Positions 51,193 to 60,086 are shown, counted from the stretch's first letter. The stretch is DNA of 64,000 nt from Yinghuangia aomiensis (GCF_039542225.1 NZ_BAABHS010000005.1:186001-250000), one strand, 5' to 3'. Notes: generated by a model from the sequence alone, not told the origin. Numbers and translations are program-made.

Positions 51193-52662
51193 ATGCACGA
51201 ACCCGTCGGCCGGCCCCGGGCCCTCGTCCCCGTTCTGGTGGCGTGCGCCGTCGTCGTCTCGGTCATGCAGACCCTCGTCGTCCCGTTGCTCCACGACCTC
51301 CCCCACTTGCTCCACGCAGCCCCCGCGGACACGTCCTGGGTGATCACGGTCACCCTCCTGACGGGCGCACTGGCCAATCCCATCGCCGGACGTCTGGGCG
51401 ACATGTACGGCCACCGCCGACTCCTGCTGGCGTCCCTCCTCCTGCTCTCCTGCGGATCGGTCGTCTGCGCCCTCGCCGACTCGCTCGCGCCGATGATCGC
51501 CGGACGCGCCCTGCAAGGCGCGGCCTTCGGCGTGGTGTCGCTGTCCATCGGCATCGCCCGTGAGGAGCTTCCCGCCGCGGCGCTCGGTTCCGCGGTCGGC
51601 ATGATCAGCGCGGCCAGCGGCGCGGGCTATGCCTTCGGGCTTCCGGTCGCGGCATTCGTCGTCCAGACCGCGAACCACCACGTGATGTTCTGGGTCACCG
51701 CCGGACTCGGGCTCCTGTGCGCCGCGGCCGTCACCCGCGTCGTCCCGGCCCGGCCGGGCCGCCGCAACGGCAGCTTCGACGGACTGGGCGCGGCGGGACT
51801 GTGCGCGGGACTCGGGTCGCTCCTGCTGGTGGTGAGCAAAGGCCGCGACTGGGGATGGACCAGCCCCACGGTGGCGGGCCTGGGCACCGGGGGCGTGCTG
51901 GTGCTGGGGCTGTGGGCGGCCTGGGAGCTGCGGACCCACGAACCCTTGGTGGACCTGCGGCGGGCGTCCGGACGGCGCCTCCTGACGATCAACGCGGCCA
52001 CGCTGGTGGTCGGCTTCGGCATGTACGTCCAGAGCCTGGTGTGGCCGCAGATCCTGCAGATGCCGGAGGCCACCGGCTACGGGATGGGCCTTTCCCTGGC
52101 CGTCTCCGGCCTCGTCCTCATGCCGGCCGGAGTGGCCACGATGACCGCCGCGTCCTTGTCGAGCAGCCTGTCCCGCGCGCACGGCCCCCGGACTTCGCTC
52201 GTCGCGGGCGCGGGCCTGCTCTGCGTCGCCTACGCCGCCGCCCCCTGGCTGCTCGGCCGACCGTGGCACGTCCTGACGGCCACCTGCGTGATCTCCTTCG
52301 CCATCGGCCTGGCCGTCGCCGCCATGCCCGCGCTCGTCATCGGCGCGGTACCGGCCGAGGACACCGCCGCCGCGACCGGCCTCAACAGCCTCATGCGCTC
52401 CACCGGCACCGCCATCGGCGCCGCCATCACCGGCGCGGTCCTGGCGAACGGCACCCGCGACTTCCCGGGCGGTCCCAGCGCGCCGACGCAATCCGCGTTC
52501 GTCACCGTGCTGTCCATCGGCCTGGCGGGCTGCGTCGCGGGCCTGGTCCTGGCCCTGGTGATCCCGCGGAACGACCGCCACCGCACCCCGGCCAAGGCCG
52601 AACCCCGTCCCGATGGCGCGCCTTCCGGGGAGCACACACCGCTCGCCGATCAGGCGCCCTGA
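51193..52662 (+). CDS. MFS drug-efflux-type transporter (DHA2-like)
   Basis: A 489-residue transporter with about 14 hydrophobic segments. Motif A is GRLGDMYGHRRLLLASLLLL (about residues 76-95) and motif-C-like GAGYAFGLPVAAF lies near 145-157, consistent with the 14-span DHA2 drug:H+ antiporter group. It would export a toxic compound across the membrane. ATG 51193 follows GGAGG by six bases. The upstream LysR regulator may control it. Confidence 0.8.
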   Translation: MHEPVGRPRALVPVLVACAVVVSVMQTLVVPLLHDLPHLLHAAPADTSWVITVTLLTGALANPIAGRLGDMYGHRRLLLASLLLLSCGSVVCALADSLAPMIAGRALQGAAFGVVSLSIGIAREELPAAALGSAVGMISAASGAGYAFGLPVAAFVVQTANHHVMFWVTAGLGLLCAAAVTRVVPARPGRRNGSFDGLGAAGLCAGLGSLLLVVSKGRDWGWTSPTVAGLGTGGVLVLGLWAAWELRTHEPLVDLRRASGRRLLTINAATLVVGFGMYVQSLVWPQILQMPEATGYGMGLSLAVSGLVLMPAGVATMTAASLSSSLSRAHGPRTSLVAGAGLLCVAYAAAPWLLGRPWHVLTATCVISFAIGLAVAAMPALVIGAVPAEDTAAATGLNSLMRSTGTAIGAAITGAVLANGTRDFPGGPSAPTQSAFVTVLSIGLAGCVAGLVLALVIPRNDRHRTPAKAEPRPDGAPSGEHTPLADQAP

Positions 52663-53312
52663 CGCGGGCGCCCTTCCGCGACGAAACGTGCCGGTGATGA
52701 GCAGTTCGCGGGCCCGGATGCCCGTGGCGTGGAAGTCGCGACTGCCCGGTCGGCTCGCGGCGTACACGCCCGGCACCGCGGGCAGGGTACGGCCCGAAGG
52801 GCCTACGCCCGTGGGAGTAGTGCCTTTCGGAACCTCGGGACGAGCCGCGGGCGGGAATCCGCCGGAATACTTGTCAGAGTTCGACACCCGACGAATCCCG
52901 CGGGTCGCCGCTCGGCCGACCGCGGATTCGCCCACCCTGGAGATTTCCCGCATGCACGACCCGCACCGCCGGTCCGACGACGACACCGCGCAGCCCTTCC
53001 GCCGGGCCACCGCGCGCGTCCGGACCCGCGGCAGACGCGGCAACGCCTGACCCGTCGATGACGGCCCGACCCGGGCCGTAGGCCGCGTCCGCCGAACGCG
53101 CTGCCGTTCCCGCGCCCCTCGACTCCCTTCCTTCTTCTCTTTCCTTCCTTCACTTCCGCTCCGTCGACACCGACGTACCGCGTGCCTCCGCCGCGGTACC
53201 CGTCGGCATTCCCGCGGTCCGTCCGGTGCGCGGCACTGCCGTGCCACGGAGCGCTCCCCCTTGCCTGCCTTCGCCCAGGGCTTTCGCCTTCGACCACCCG
53301 GAGACACGTTCC
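52663..53312. other. Long intergenic region with a pyrimidine tract and a possible 32-codon ORF
   Basis: 650 bases between the MFS and MMPL genes. A 32-codon frame (52951-53049, MHDPHRRSDDDTAQPFRRAT...) has GGAG nine bases before its ATG and is Arg-rich, but its reality is doubtful. Positions 53123-53151 are 29 consecutive pyrimidines, rare in DNA this GC-rich. The A/T-richer stretch at about 52855-52885 could hold a promoter. No other coding region is convincing on either strand. Confidence 0.5.
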
Positions 53313-55571
53313 ATGGCCACTTTCCTGTACCGCATCGGACGCGCGGCGTTCCGCCGAAGGCGGCTGGTCCTCCTGCTCTGGGTGGCCGTGCTGGTCGCCG
53401 TCGGCGTAGGTGCCGCGTCCGCGTCCAAGCCCGCCGCGAAACCGTTCTCGATACCCGGGATCGAAGCGCAGAAGGCGATCGACCTGCTGGACGAGCGCAG
53501 CCCCGACGCGGCCGGCGGCGGTGCCACCGCCCGGATCGTGTTCCGCGCCCCCGACGGGCAGCGCATCGACGCGCCGCAGAACCGGGCCGGTGTGGACAAG
53601 ACGATGGGCGCCCTGCGCGGCACCCCTGAGGTCGCCGGGATGTCCGACCCGTTCTCCGCGGCGACGGTGAGCCAGAACGGCTCCACCGCCTACGCCACCG
53701 TGGACTACACGGTCGGCTCGGACCTGCTCAAGGACTCGACGCGCGACGTGCTCGAAGGCGCCGTGCAGCAGGGCAAGGCCGCCGGTCTGACCGTCGAGGT
53801 CGGCGGAGACGCGCTGCACGCCGAGTCGAGCGTCGGCAACGGCGAGATCATCGGTGTGGCGATTGCCGCCGTCGTCCTCGCGATCACGTTCGGCGCGATG
53901 ATCGCCGCGGGCCTCCCGCTGCTGACCGCCATCCTCGGCGTCGGCGTCGGCATCGCGGGGATCACGGCGCTGGCCGGCGTGTTCGACCTGTCGGAGAGCA
54001 CCTCGACGCTGGCGATGATGATCGGCCTCGCGGTCGGCATCGACTACGCGCTGTTCATCGTCTCCCGGTACCGCAGCGAGCTGCGGCTGGGCCGGGAACC
54101 GGAGGAAGCCGCCGGGCGGGCGGTCGGCACCGCCGGGTCCGCGGTGGTCTTCGCCGGGCTGACGGTGGTCATCGCGCTGTCCGGCCTGGCCGTCGTGAAC
54201 ATCCCCATGCTCACCGAGATGGGCCTGGCCGCCGCGTCGACCGTCGTGATCGCGGTCCTGGTCGCGCTGACGTTCGTCCCGGCGCTGCTCGGCTTCGCGG
54301 GCAAGCGGATCTTCGGACGCAAGGACCGCAAGCGTGCCGCCCGGCACGCCGAGGCCGGAACGCGGCCGGCCGCCGACAAGCCGAACATGGGCTCGCGCTG
54401 GGCGCGCTTCGTGCTCCGCCACCCGGTGGCGGTGCTCCTGACGACCGTCGTCGGCCTCGGCGCGATCGCGGTGCCCGCGGCGAGCATGAACCTGGGCCTG
54501 CCGGACGACGGCGCGAAGCCGGCGAGTACGACGCAGCGGCAGGCGTACGACATCCTCGCGGAGAACTTCGGCCCCGGCTTCAACGGGCCGCTGCTGCTGG
54601 TCGTCGACACCGCCAAGAGCAGTGACCCGGACGCCGCGGTGCAGGCGGTCCGCCACGAGGTCGAGACCCTGAAGGGCCGCGGCGTCGCGTCCGTCGGCGA
54701 GGCCGCGCAGAACCGTGCGGGCCACCTCGCCACCTTCCAGGTGACCCCCTCCACCGGACCGAGCGACACCAAGACCGAGACGCTGGTCCACGACATCCGC
54801 AGCGTGGTCGAGCGGGCCGATTCGGACACCGGTGCACGCACTCTCGTCGGCGGCACCCCTGCGCTGAACATCGACTTCTCGCAGAAACTCAACGACGCGC
54901 TGCTGCCCTACCTGGCCTTGGTGGTCGGGCTCGCGTTCCTGCTGCTGATCGCGGTGTTCCGGTCGATCCTGGTACCGCTCAAGGCGGCCCTCGGCTTCCT
55001 GCTGTCGGTCACCGCGGCACTCGGCGCGGTGGTCATGGTCTTCCAGTGGGGCTGGCTGAACGGACTCTTCGGCGTCGAACAGACCGGCCCGATCATGAGC
55101 ATGATGCCGATCTTCCTGGTCGGCGTGGTGTTCGGCCTGGCGATGGACTACGAGGTGTTCCTGGTCACCGGCATGCGCGAGGCGTTCGTCCACGGGGCGA
55201 AACCGCGCGAGGCCGTGGTCGACGGCTTCCGGCACGGCGCCCGCGTCGTCACCGCCGCGGCGATCATCATGATCGCGGTCTTCTCCGGCTTCATCGGGGC
55301 GACCGATTCGATGATCAAGATGATCGGATTCGGCCTCGCCGCAGCGGTCTTCCTCGACGCGTTCGTCGTCCGCATGGCACTCGTCCCGGCCGTGCTCGCA
55401 CTCCTGGGCAAGTCCGCGTGGTGGCTGCCCAAGTGGCTGGACCGCATCCTGCCGAACGTCGACGTCGAGGGCGACAGCCTGCGCAAGCACATCGACGCCC
55501 GCAACGCCGCCGCGGCACCGAACCCGCCGTCCGGCGACGACGACCGCTACCGCGAACCCGCGGGGGTCTGA
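53313..55571 (+). CDS. MMPL-family (RND-type) membrane transporter
   Basis: A 752-residue transporter of the MmpL/HAE2 family that moves lipids or drugs to the outside. It has an N-terminal span (LVLLLWVAVLVAVGVGAAS), an extracytoplasmic domain, a five-span bundle with the conserved GIDYALFIVSRYR (about residues 247-259), a central cytoplasmic loop, a second extracytoplasmic domain, and a second bundle with the family's FGLAMDYEVFLVTGMREAF (about 608-626) carrying the proton-relay Asp-Tyr pair. ATG 53313 has GGAGA eight bases upstream. A terminator follows. No regulator is adjacent. Confidence 0.86.
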   Translation: MATFLYRIGRAAFRRRRLVLLLWVAVLVAVGVGAASASKPAAKPFSIPGIEAQKAIDLLDERSPDAAGGGATARIVFRAPDGQRIDAPQNRAGVDKTMGALRGTPEVAGMSDPFSAATVSQNGSTAYATVDYTVGSDLLKDSTRDVLEGAVQQGKAAGLTVEVGGDALHAESSVGNGEIIGVAIAAVVLAITFGAMIAAGLPLLTAILGVGVGIAGITALAGVFDLSESTSTLAMMIGLAVGIDYALFIVSRYRSELRLGREPEEAAGRAVGTAGSAVVFAGLTVVIALSGLAVVNIPMLTEMGLAAASTVVIAVLVALTFVPALLGFAGKRIFGRKDRKRAARHAEAGTRPAADKPNMGSRWARFVLRHPVAVLLTTVVGLGAIAVPAASMNLGLPDDGAKPASTTQRQAYDILAENFGPGFNGPLLLVVDTAKSSDPDAAVQAVRHEVETLKGRGVASVGEAAQNRAGHLATFQVTPSTGPSDTKTETLVHDIRSVVERADSDTGARTLVGGTPALNIDFSQKLNDALLPYLALVVGLAFLLLIAVFRSILVPLKAALGFLLSVTAALGAVVMVFQWGWLNGLFGVEQTGPIMSMMPIFLVGVVFGLAMDYEVFLVTGMREAFVHGAKPREAVVDGFRHGARVVTAAAIIMIAVFSGFIGATDSMIKMIGFGLAAAVFLDAFVVRMALVPAVLALLGKSAWWLPKWLDRILPNVDVEGDSLRKHIDARNAAAAPNPPSGDDDRYREPAGV

Positions 55572-55600
55572 CCCCGGTCACCCCGCAACCCTGGGCATCC

Positions 55601-55638
55601 GCAGCCCGGCGACGGTCCTTCGGGACCCGCCGGGCTGC
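55601..55638 (+). terminator. Strong UUCG-loop terminator after the MMPL gene
   Basis: GCAGCCCGGCG (55601-55611) pairs with CGCCGGGCTGC (55628-55638). Inside, GGTCC and GGACC close a TTCG tetraloop, with only two bulged bases (AC, 55612-55613). It isolates the MMPL gene from the downstream RNA genes. Confidence 0.8.
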
Positions 55639-55681
55639 GGCGTCATCGGTTCCCCCCACCCACAGCACGCACGCAAATTCG

Positions 55682-55712
55682 TTGTGATCCCGAATGCTTC
55701 GCGGGTTACAGT
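55682..55712 (+). promoter_or_regulatory. Promoter for the Y-RNA-like transcripts
   Basis: TTGTGA (55682-55687) and TACAGT (55707-55712) resemble -35 and -10 boxes with a 19-base spacer. The predicted start (about 55718-55720) falls exactly where the 5' strand of the RNA's closing helix begins. The surrounding bases are A/T-richer than average. Confidence 0.5.
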
Positions 55713-55716
55713 CGAG

Positions 55717-55909
55717 CCCGGTCCAACGGCCGCAGTCGGCTGCGGACCTCACAACTGGATACGCACCTCCCGGTGCGAAGGCCGCGGTTCCTTCCTACGG
55801 AACCAAGGGTTGAGGGTTCGAGTCCCTTCGGCACCAGCGACGCTGGGGCTGTAGCTCAATCGGTAGAGCATTGGTCACGAACACCGCAGCCGACCTTGAT
55901 CTCGGGAGG
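55717..55909 (+). ncRNA. Y-RNA-like transcript 1 with permuted tRNA module
   Basis: The ends can pair as the Ro-binding helix of Y RNAs: CCCG-GTC-C-AA (55717-55726) with TTGAT-CT-CGGG (55896-55906), leaving a bulged C724 as in known Y RNAs, whose 3' strand also carries CUUGA. Within lies a tRNA-like module in permuted order: anticodon-stem strand ACCAA (55802-55806), variable loop GGGTT, T-arm GAGGG-TTCGAGT-CCCTT (55812-55828), an acceptor stem closed on itself (55829-55851), TA, D-arm GCTC-AATCGGTA-GAGC (55854-55869), one A, and strand TTGGT (55871-55875) that pairs with ACCAA. Bacterial YrlA RNAs bind Rsr and mimic tRNA; the rsr gene is next. Confidence 0.68.
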
Positions 55910-55921
55910 AACAGCGTCGGG

Positions 55922-56060
55922 GGCGCCCGGTGCGCAGGCCGGGAGTTCTTCCACTGTTAATGGGGAGGTTGCGGGTTCGAGTCCCGTCCGGGTCCCAGGG
56001 ATCCGGTAGCTCAATCGGCAGAGCACCACTGATCGCCCAGCCGTCTTGACCTCGGGCGCC
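55922..56060 (+). ncRNA. Y-RNA-like transcript 2 with permuted tRNA-Asn-like module
   Basis: The closing helix GGCGCCCG (55922-55929) / CGGGCGCC (56053-56060) is perfect, and the 3' strand repeats CTTGACCT next to it, close to CTTGATCT of transcript 1. The module order is again T-arm GCGGG-TTCGAGT-CCCGT (55971-55987), acceptor strands CCGGGTC (55988-55994) and GATCCGG (56000-56006) joined by a five-base loop, TA, D-arm GCTC-AATCGGCA-GAGC (56009-56024), A, CCACT. Upstream, CCACTGTTAATGG (55951-55963) keeps a tRNA-Asn (GUU) anticodon loop. It could be a separate RNA or the second half of one long RNA with transcript 1. The bulged-C Ro site is less clear here. Confidence 0.6.
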
Positions 56061-56074
56061 CCTTCGCTGATCTT

Positions 56075-56099
56075 CCCCCGGAACCCTCGGGGGCTTTTT
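56075..56099 (+). terminator. Intrinsic terminator that overlaps the rsr ribosome site
   Basis: CCCCCG (56075-56080) pairs with CGGGGG (56088-56093), followed by C and TTTTT (56095-56099): a classic rho-independent terminator, rare in this genome type. The rsr ATG is at 56101. The only possible Shine-Dalgarno sequence, GGGGG (56089-56093), is the 3' arm of the hairpin, so the same element ends the Y-RNA transcripts and can hide the rsr ribosome site. Confidence 0.8.
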
Positions 56100-56100
56100 C

Positions 56101-57717
56101 ATGGCCAAGTTCAACACCCGTGCCGCCCGGCCGACGGCCCGCGGGCCGGTGACCACGACCGGCACCACCACGACGTACGAGGGCGGCGCCGCATACGCCC
56201 GCGAGACCAAGAGCGACCTGGTGCTGCTCGCCGTCACCAACATGGTCGGCGAGGACACCTTCTACGAGTCCGCGGGGGACCGCGACGACCGCTTCGCCAC
56301 GTTGGTGCGCGCCGTTGCCGTCGACGACCCCGCCTGGACGGCCGGGTTCGTCGCCTGGCTCCGTACCGGCGCCGGCATGCGCTCCGCGTCGCTCGTGGCC
56401 GCCGCCGAGGCCGTCGACGCCCGGTTGACCGCCGGACTCCACGGCGACAACCGGCAGATCGTCGACGCCGCACTCCACCGCCCGGACGAGCCGGGCGAGT
56501 TCCTCGCCTACTGGACGGCGCGCCACGGCCGCCGCATTCCCAAGCCGGTCAAGCGCGGCCTCGCCGACGCCGTGCAGCGGCTCTACAGCGAGCGCGCTCT
56601 GCTCAAGTACGACACCGGCAGCAAGGGGTACCGGTTCGCCGACGTCATCGACCTCGTGCACCCCTCCCCCGCGGACGGCAAGCCGTGGCAGGGCGACCTG
56701 TTCCGGCACGCGCTCGACCGGCGCCACAACCGCGACACCGAACTCCCCGCCGGCCTGCGCACCATCGCCGCGAACACCGCCCTGCGCGCCGACGCGGCGG
56801 CGGACCCCAGCGTGCTCCTCGACGCGGACCGGCTCCGCGCGGCGGGCATGACGTGGGAGGACGTGCTGTCCCTCGCCGGATCGGCGCTGCCCAAGGCCCG
56901 GCTGTGGGAGTCCGTCGCACCGTCCATGGGTGTTATGGCGCTCATCCGCAACCTGCGGAACTTCGACGAGGCCGGCGTGTCCGACGAAGCGGCCGAGGCC
57001 ATCGCGCGGCGCATCGGCGAACCGGCGACGATTGCCGAGTCCCGGCTGTTTCCCTACCGGTTCCTGTCCGCGTACCGAGCCGCGCCCAGCCTGCGCTGGG
57101 GCCACGCGCTCGACAAGGCCCTCGCGGCGTCGTGCGCCAATGTGCCGGCACTGCCCGGGCGCACGCTCGTCCTCGTCGACACGTCGGGCAGCATGCAGTC
57201 GTGCATCTCCGCCAAGTCGGTGGTCCGGCACGTCGACATAGCCGCGCTCTTCGCCATCGTCCTCGCGCACCGCGGCGCCGCCGTCGACCTCGTCGGCTAC
57301 GCCAACGGGTACTTCCACCACCCGCTCACCCCGGGCGGATCGGTGCTCCGCGCCATCGACGCGTTCGACCGGCGCATCGGCGAGGTGGGGCACGGCACGG
57401 AAACCGTCGCCGCACTCAAGGCCACGTACGAGGGCCACGACCGCGTCGTGCTCATCAGCGACATGCAGGCGTTCCACTACCCCGGCGCGGCCGGCAGCGG
57501 GGATGGCGGGCGCGGCGTGAGCGTCTCCGAGGCGATCCCGGCGGGCGTGCCGATGTTCGGGATCAATACGAGCGGCTACGCGGCCACCGGTATCGACAGC
57601 AGCCGGCCGAACCGGTACGAGATCGGCGGCTTCAGCGACAAGCTGTTCACGATGATGGACCTGCTCGGGCGCGGGCGCGACGCCGGGTGGCCGTGGGAGT
57701 CGGCGCGCAAGGCCTGA
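56101..57717 (+). CDS. rsr: Ro60/Rsr-like TROVE domain ring protein
   Basis: A 538-residue orthologue of the Ro60 autoantigen. The TROVE domain (about residues 15-345), built of HEAT-like helices in a ring, starts with the conserved YEGGAAYARETKSDLVLLAVTNMVGEDTFYE-type block. The von Willebrand A domain (about 350-538) carries the MIDAS motif VDTSGSM (about 359-365). Ro/Rsr proteins bind Y RNAs and misfolded RNAs and in bacteria tether polynucleotide phosphorylase for RNA quality control and stress survival. The start ATG 56101 lies one base after a terminator U-tract. Two Y-RNA-like genes directly upstream support the assignment. Confidence 0.88.
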   Translation: MAKFNTRAARPTARGPVTTTGTTTTYEGGAAYARETKSDLVLLAVTNMVGEDTFYESAGDRDDRFATLVRAVAVDDPAWTAGFVAWLRTGAGMRSASLVAAAEAVDARLTAGLHGDNRQIVDAALHRPDEPGEFLAYWTARHGRRIPKPVKRGLADAVQRLYSERALLKYDTGSKGYRFADVIDLVHPSPADGKPWQGDLFRHALDRRHNRDTELPAGLRTIAANTALRADAAADPSVLLDADRLRAAGMTWEDVLSLAGSALPKARLWESVAPSMGVMALIRNLRNFDEAGVSDEAAEAIARRIGEPATIAESRLFPYRFLSAYRAAPSLRWGHALDKALAASCANVPALPGRTLVLVDTSGSMQSCISAKSVVRHVDIAALFAIVLAHRGAAVDLVGYANGYFHHPLTPGGSVLRAIDAFDRRIGEVGHGTETVAALKATYEGHDRVVLISDMQAFHYPGAAGSGDGGRGVSVSEAIPAGVPMFGINTSGYAATGIDSSRPNRYEIGGFSDKLFTMMDLLGRGRDAGWPWESARKA

Positions 57718-57780
57718 GTGCGGGCATCTGACTGCGTCGTCGGCGACGCGAACCGCCCAGGGCTGCCGCGCCGACGCACC

Positions 57781-57814
57781 ACGGCACAGGCCCGGTCGGA
57801 CGGGCGTGTGCCGT
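57781..57814. terminator. Bidirectional terminator between rsr and the small secreted-protein gene
   Basis: ACGGCACA (57781-57788) and TGTGCCGT (57807-57814), plus GCCCG / CGGGC inside, form a 13-bp stem with one G/G mismatch and a six-base loop, placed between two convergent genes. Confidence 0.75.
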
Positions 57815-57928
57815 GGCGAGCTTCACCGGGCATCGACGGGGCTCTCCCGCACGGATCACGAGCGGCCGAACTCGGCGTCGCCGCTTCGTCGTCGCCGTCG
57901 TCGTCCGAACGCCGGGCGAACGTCGCCG

Positions 57929-58381
57929 TCAGCCGCAGATGCGCACCGGCGGCGTCACCAGTTGCCGGTCCGTGTACCACGTGAACTGGGCGACGCCGAC
58001 GATGTCGTAGCAGCCTCCGCCGATCTTCTGGACCGGCCCGTTGCAGTAGCGCCACCCCGTGCCCGGCGCTTCGGCCGGGCACGTGCTGTTGTCCGAGCCG
58101 AAGGGGATCGCCGTCAAGGTCTCCGGATTCAAGCGCAGTTCGTTCGACGCGTTGACGAAGATGGTGTACGGCACGACGTAGGAGCCCGAGTAGGTCAGGC
58201 AAGCCAGGATCGCGCTGTCCGGCGTCGGATTGAACGAACCCGAGCACACGGCGGATCCCAGGTTGGCCGCGGTGCTGCTCCATGTCTGCGGGGACGCACC
58301 TGCCGGGTTCTGGCCGACGGCCACAAGTCCGACGGCGATTCCCGCCGCGGCCAAGGCCTTGGTCATGACGCGCTTGCCCAT
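57929..58381 (-). CDS. Small secreted cysteine-containing protein
   Basis: A 150-residue protein with a clear Sec signal peptide: basic MGKRVMTK, hydrophobic core ALAAAGIAVGLVAVG, and a likely cleavage after AGA (about residue 29). The mature part of about 120 residues is beta-rich with six cysteines (in SAVCSG, ILACL, NSTCP, RYCNG, GGGCYD and RIC), enough for three disulfides. Such small exported proteins are common in Streptomyces; I do not recognise this one. ATG 58381 follows GGAGG by about ten bases. It converges with rsr across a terminator. Confidence 0.65.
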   Translation of the reverse strand: MGKRVMTKALAAAGIAVGLVAVGQNPAGASPQTWSSTAANLGSAVCSGSFNPTPDSAILACLTYSGSYVVPYTIFVNASNELRLNPETLTAIPFGSDNSTCPAEAPGTGWRYCNGPVQKIGGGCYDIVGVAQFTWYTDRQLVTPPVRICG

Positions 58382-58934
58382 GATCGCTGATCCCTCCGGT
58401 TGCGAAGCGGTGGCGTGCCGATCGTGTACCGCCGGGGAGCTTGGCACGCCGCCCACGGGTTTCCAACCGGTCGGCCACTGCCGACACGTGCCGGATCACA
58501 AGATTCACAAGTGGAACGGGCTTGTACCGGTGACCCCTTGGCATCGGTGTGTGACAGGAGAGGTCAGGAGAGGTGCCGCCCGGACCTGGTCTGCCCCGGA
58601 TACCGTTCCGGAGCGCCGAACGCGCCGGTGTCTTCCGACAGTTCCGCTTCCCGTATCCCGACGGGCACCACGACGCGCCAGCCATGCGAGCCGCGAGTCA
58701 CGGACCGCTCACCCGGGTGCCCCAGCCCAGACTCCCGTCCGCAGTCCCAGCCGCGTTCGCTACGAGTCCACTACAGCCCTCCCCCCTACGAGTGAAACCC
58801 CCGCCCCACCCAACCCTTTCGAGGGAATCCGGCCGCGGGCGGATCGCCCGGACTGCCTAAGCTCGCCGTGCCCCGGTCGGTCGCGGCCGGGCGCCCGTCG
58901 TCATCTTCCGCAGACTGTCTGGGGCCGTCAGCTC
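58382..58934. other. Intergenic region before the lipid/polyketide cluster
   Basis: About 550 bases without a convincing gene. TCACAAG is repeated directly at 58496-58502 and 58505-58511 (period nine), in the most A/T-rich part, and could be an activator site or part of a promoter for the downstream cluster. Positions 58690-58860 are C-rich, with broken open frames only. Confidence 0.4.
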
Positions 58935-60065
58935 GTGCATGTTGCTCTCACCGGCGCCACCGGGTTCCTGGGGCTGAGGCTGGTGCGGGAGTTGCTGGCG
59001 CGGCATCGGAAGGTGACGGTTCTCGCGCACGCCGAGTCGGGCGGGGCATTGCACCGGATCATGCGCTTCTACGAGCTTACCGATGCACCACAGGAGTTGA
59101 CTGCCGAGCTGGCCGACCGCCTGCGGATCGTGGACACCGATCTGACGCAGCCGCAGCTCGGGTTGTCCGCGGCCGCCTACCGGGAGCTGGCGGACGGCGT
59201 CGATGTCGTCTGGCACAGCGCGGGCAACATCCGCTTGGACGACGATCCCGCGCGGCTGCGACGGGTGAACGTCGAAGGCACCCGAAACGTTTTGGCGCTG
59301 GCCGCGGCCGGGTGCCGCGAGCCTGTCGTCCACCACGTCAGCACGGCCTTCGTCGCCGGGGCGAGGCACGAAGGCGTCGTCTACGAAGACGAGTTGGACG
59401 ACGGCCACGGATTCGAGAACACCTACGAGCGGTCCAAGTACGAGGCCGAGCTGCTGGTCCGCGCGTGGGCCCGCGAACACCGGCGCCCCGCGCTGGTCCT
59501 GCGGCCGAGCATCCTGGTCTCGGACGTACCGCCGCATCCGGAACTCCCGGAGCATCCGCTCCAGTTCATCGACGACATGCTGCAGACGGTGCTGCGTGGC
59601 GTCGGCCGTCCCCAGGCGGACGGCGCACCGCTGCTGGTGCGGCTCGCCGGGCATCCGCGCGCGCACCTCAACCTGATGCCGGTCGAGGACACCGCGCGGG
59701 TCATGGTCGCGTTGGGTGCGCGGGAACGCTCGGGCGGCGTCGAGACCTACCACGTCGTGCACGGCCACGACGTCCCGATCGGCACCTTGACCGCCGTCAT
59801 GGAACGTCTGGCGCCCGTGCGCGTCGAAGTGGTGGCGCAGCGTCCCGTCGACGCGTCTCCGCTGGAGGCGGCCACCGACCTGTATCCGGGGTTCACGCCG
59901 TACTTGCACCACCGGCGGCGCTACGACGACACCCGCGTGCGCTGCGCCCTGGGCGCGTCGCCGTCGCGGCACCGCGTCGATCTCCCTTACCTGCTCTCCG
60001 GCGTGCTGCCGCCACAACCGGAGCCGGCGTCGCTGCTGTCCGGCGGTAGCGCGTCGTTACCGTGA
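58935..60065 (+). CDS. Thioester-reductase-like NAD(P)-dependent SDR
   Basis: A 376-residue extended short-chain dehydrogenase of the NAD_binding_4 (male-sterility/thioester-reductase) group. The nucleotide-binding glycine motif is LTGATGFLG at the N-terminus (about residues 5-13), followed by HSAGNI and the catalytic pair YERSK (about 166-170). Free-standing members reduce or modify acyl chains released from a carrier protein. GTG 58935 is the likely start, with only a weak ribosome site. It is followed after 21 bases by pfaD and then the PUFA-type synthase, so it probably releases or tailors their acyl product as an aldehyde or alcohol. Confidence 0.7.
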   Translation: MHVALTGATGFLGLRLVRELLARHRKVTVLAHAESGGALHRIMRFYELTDAPQELTAELADRLRIVDTDLTQPQLGLSAAAYRELADGVDVVWHSAGNIRLDDDPARLRRVNVEGTRNVLALAAAGCREPVVHHVSTAFVAGARHEGVVYEDELDDGHGFENTYERSKYEAELLVRAWAREHRRPALVLRPSILVSDVPPHPELPEHPLQFIDDMLQTVLRGVGRPQADGAPLLVRLAGHPRAHLNLMPVEDTARVMVALGARERSGGVETYHVVHGHDVPIGTLTAVMERLAPVRVEVVAQRPVDASPLEAATDLYPGFTPYLHHRRRYDDTRVRCALGASPSRHRVDLPYLLSGVLPPQPEPASLLSGGSASLP

Positions 60066-60086
60066 CTCTGCCGGATGGAGACGTTG

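Noticed and set aside
55851..55991. An ordinary tRNA gene (D-arm at 55851, Asn-like anticodon and T-arm to 55991)
   Set aside because: The halves are about 60 bases too far apart, acceptor strands of the two parts do not pair with each other, while each T-arm pairs with the following acceptor and D-arm; the permuted Y-RNA model fits all pieces.
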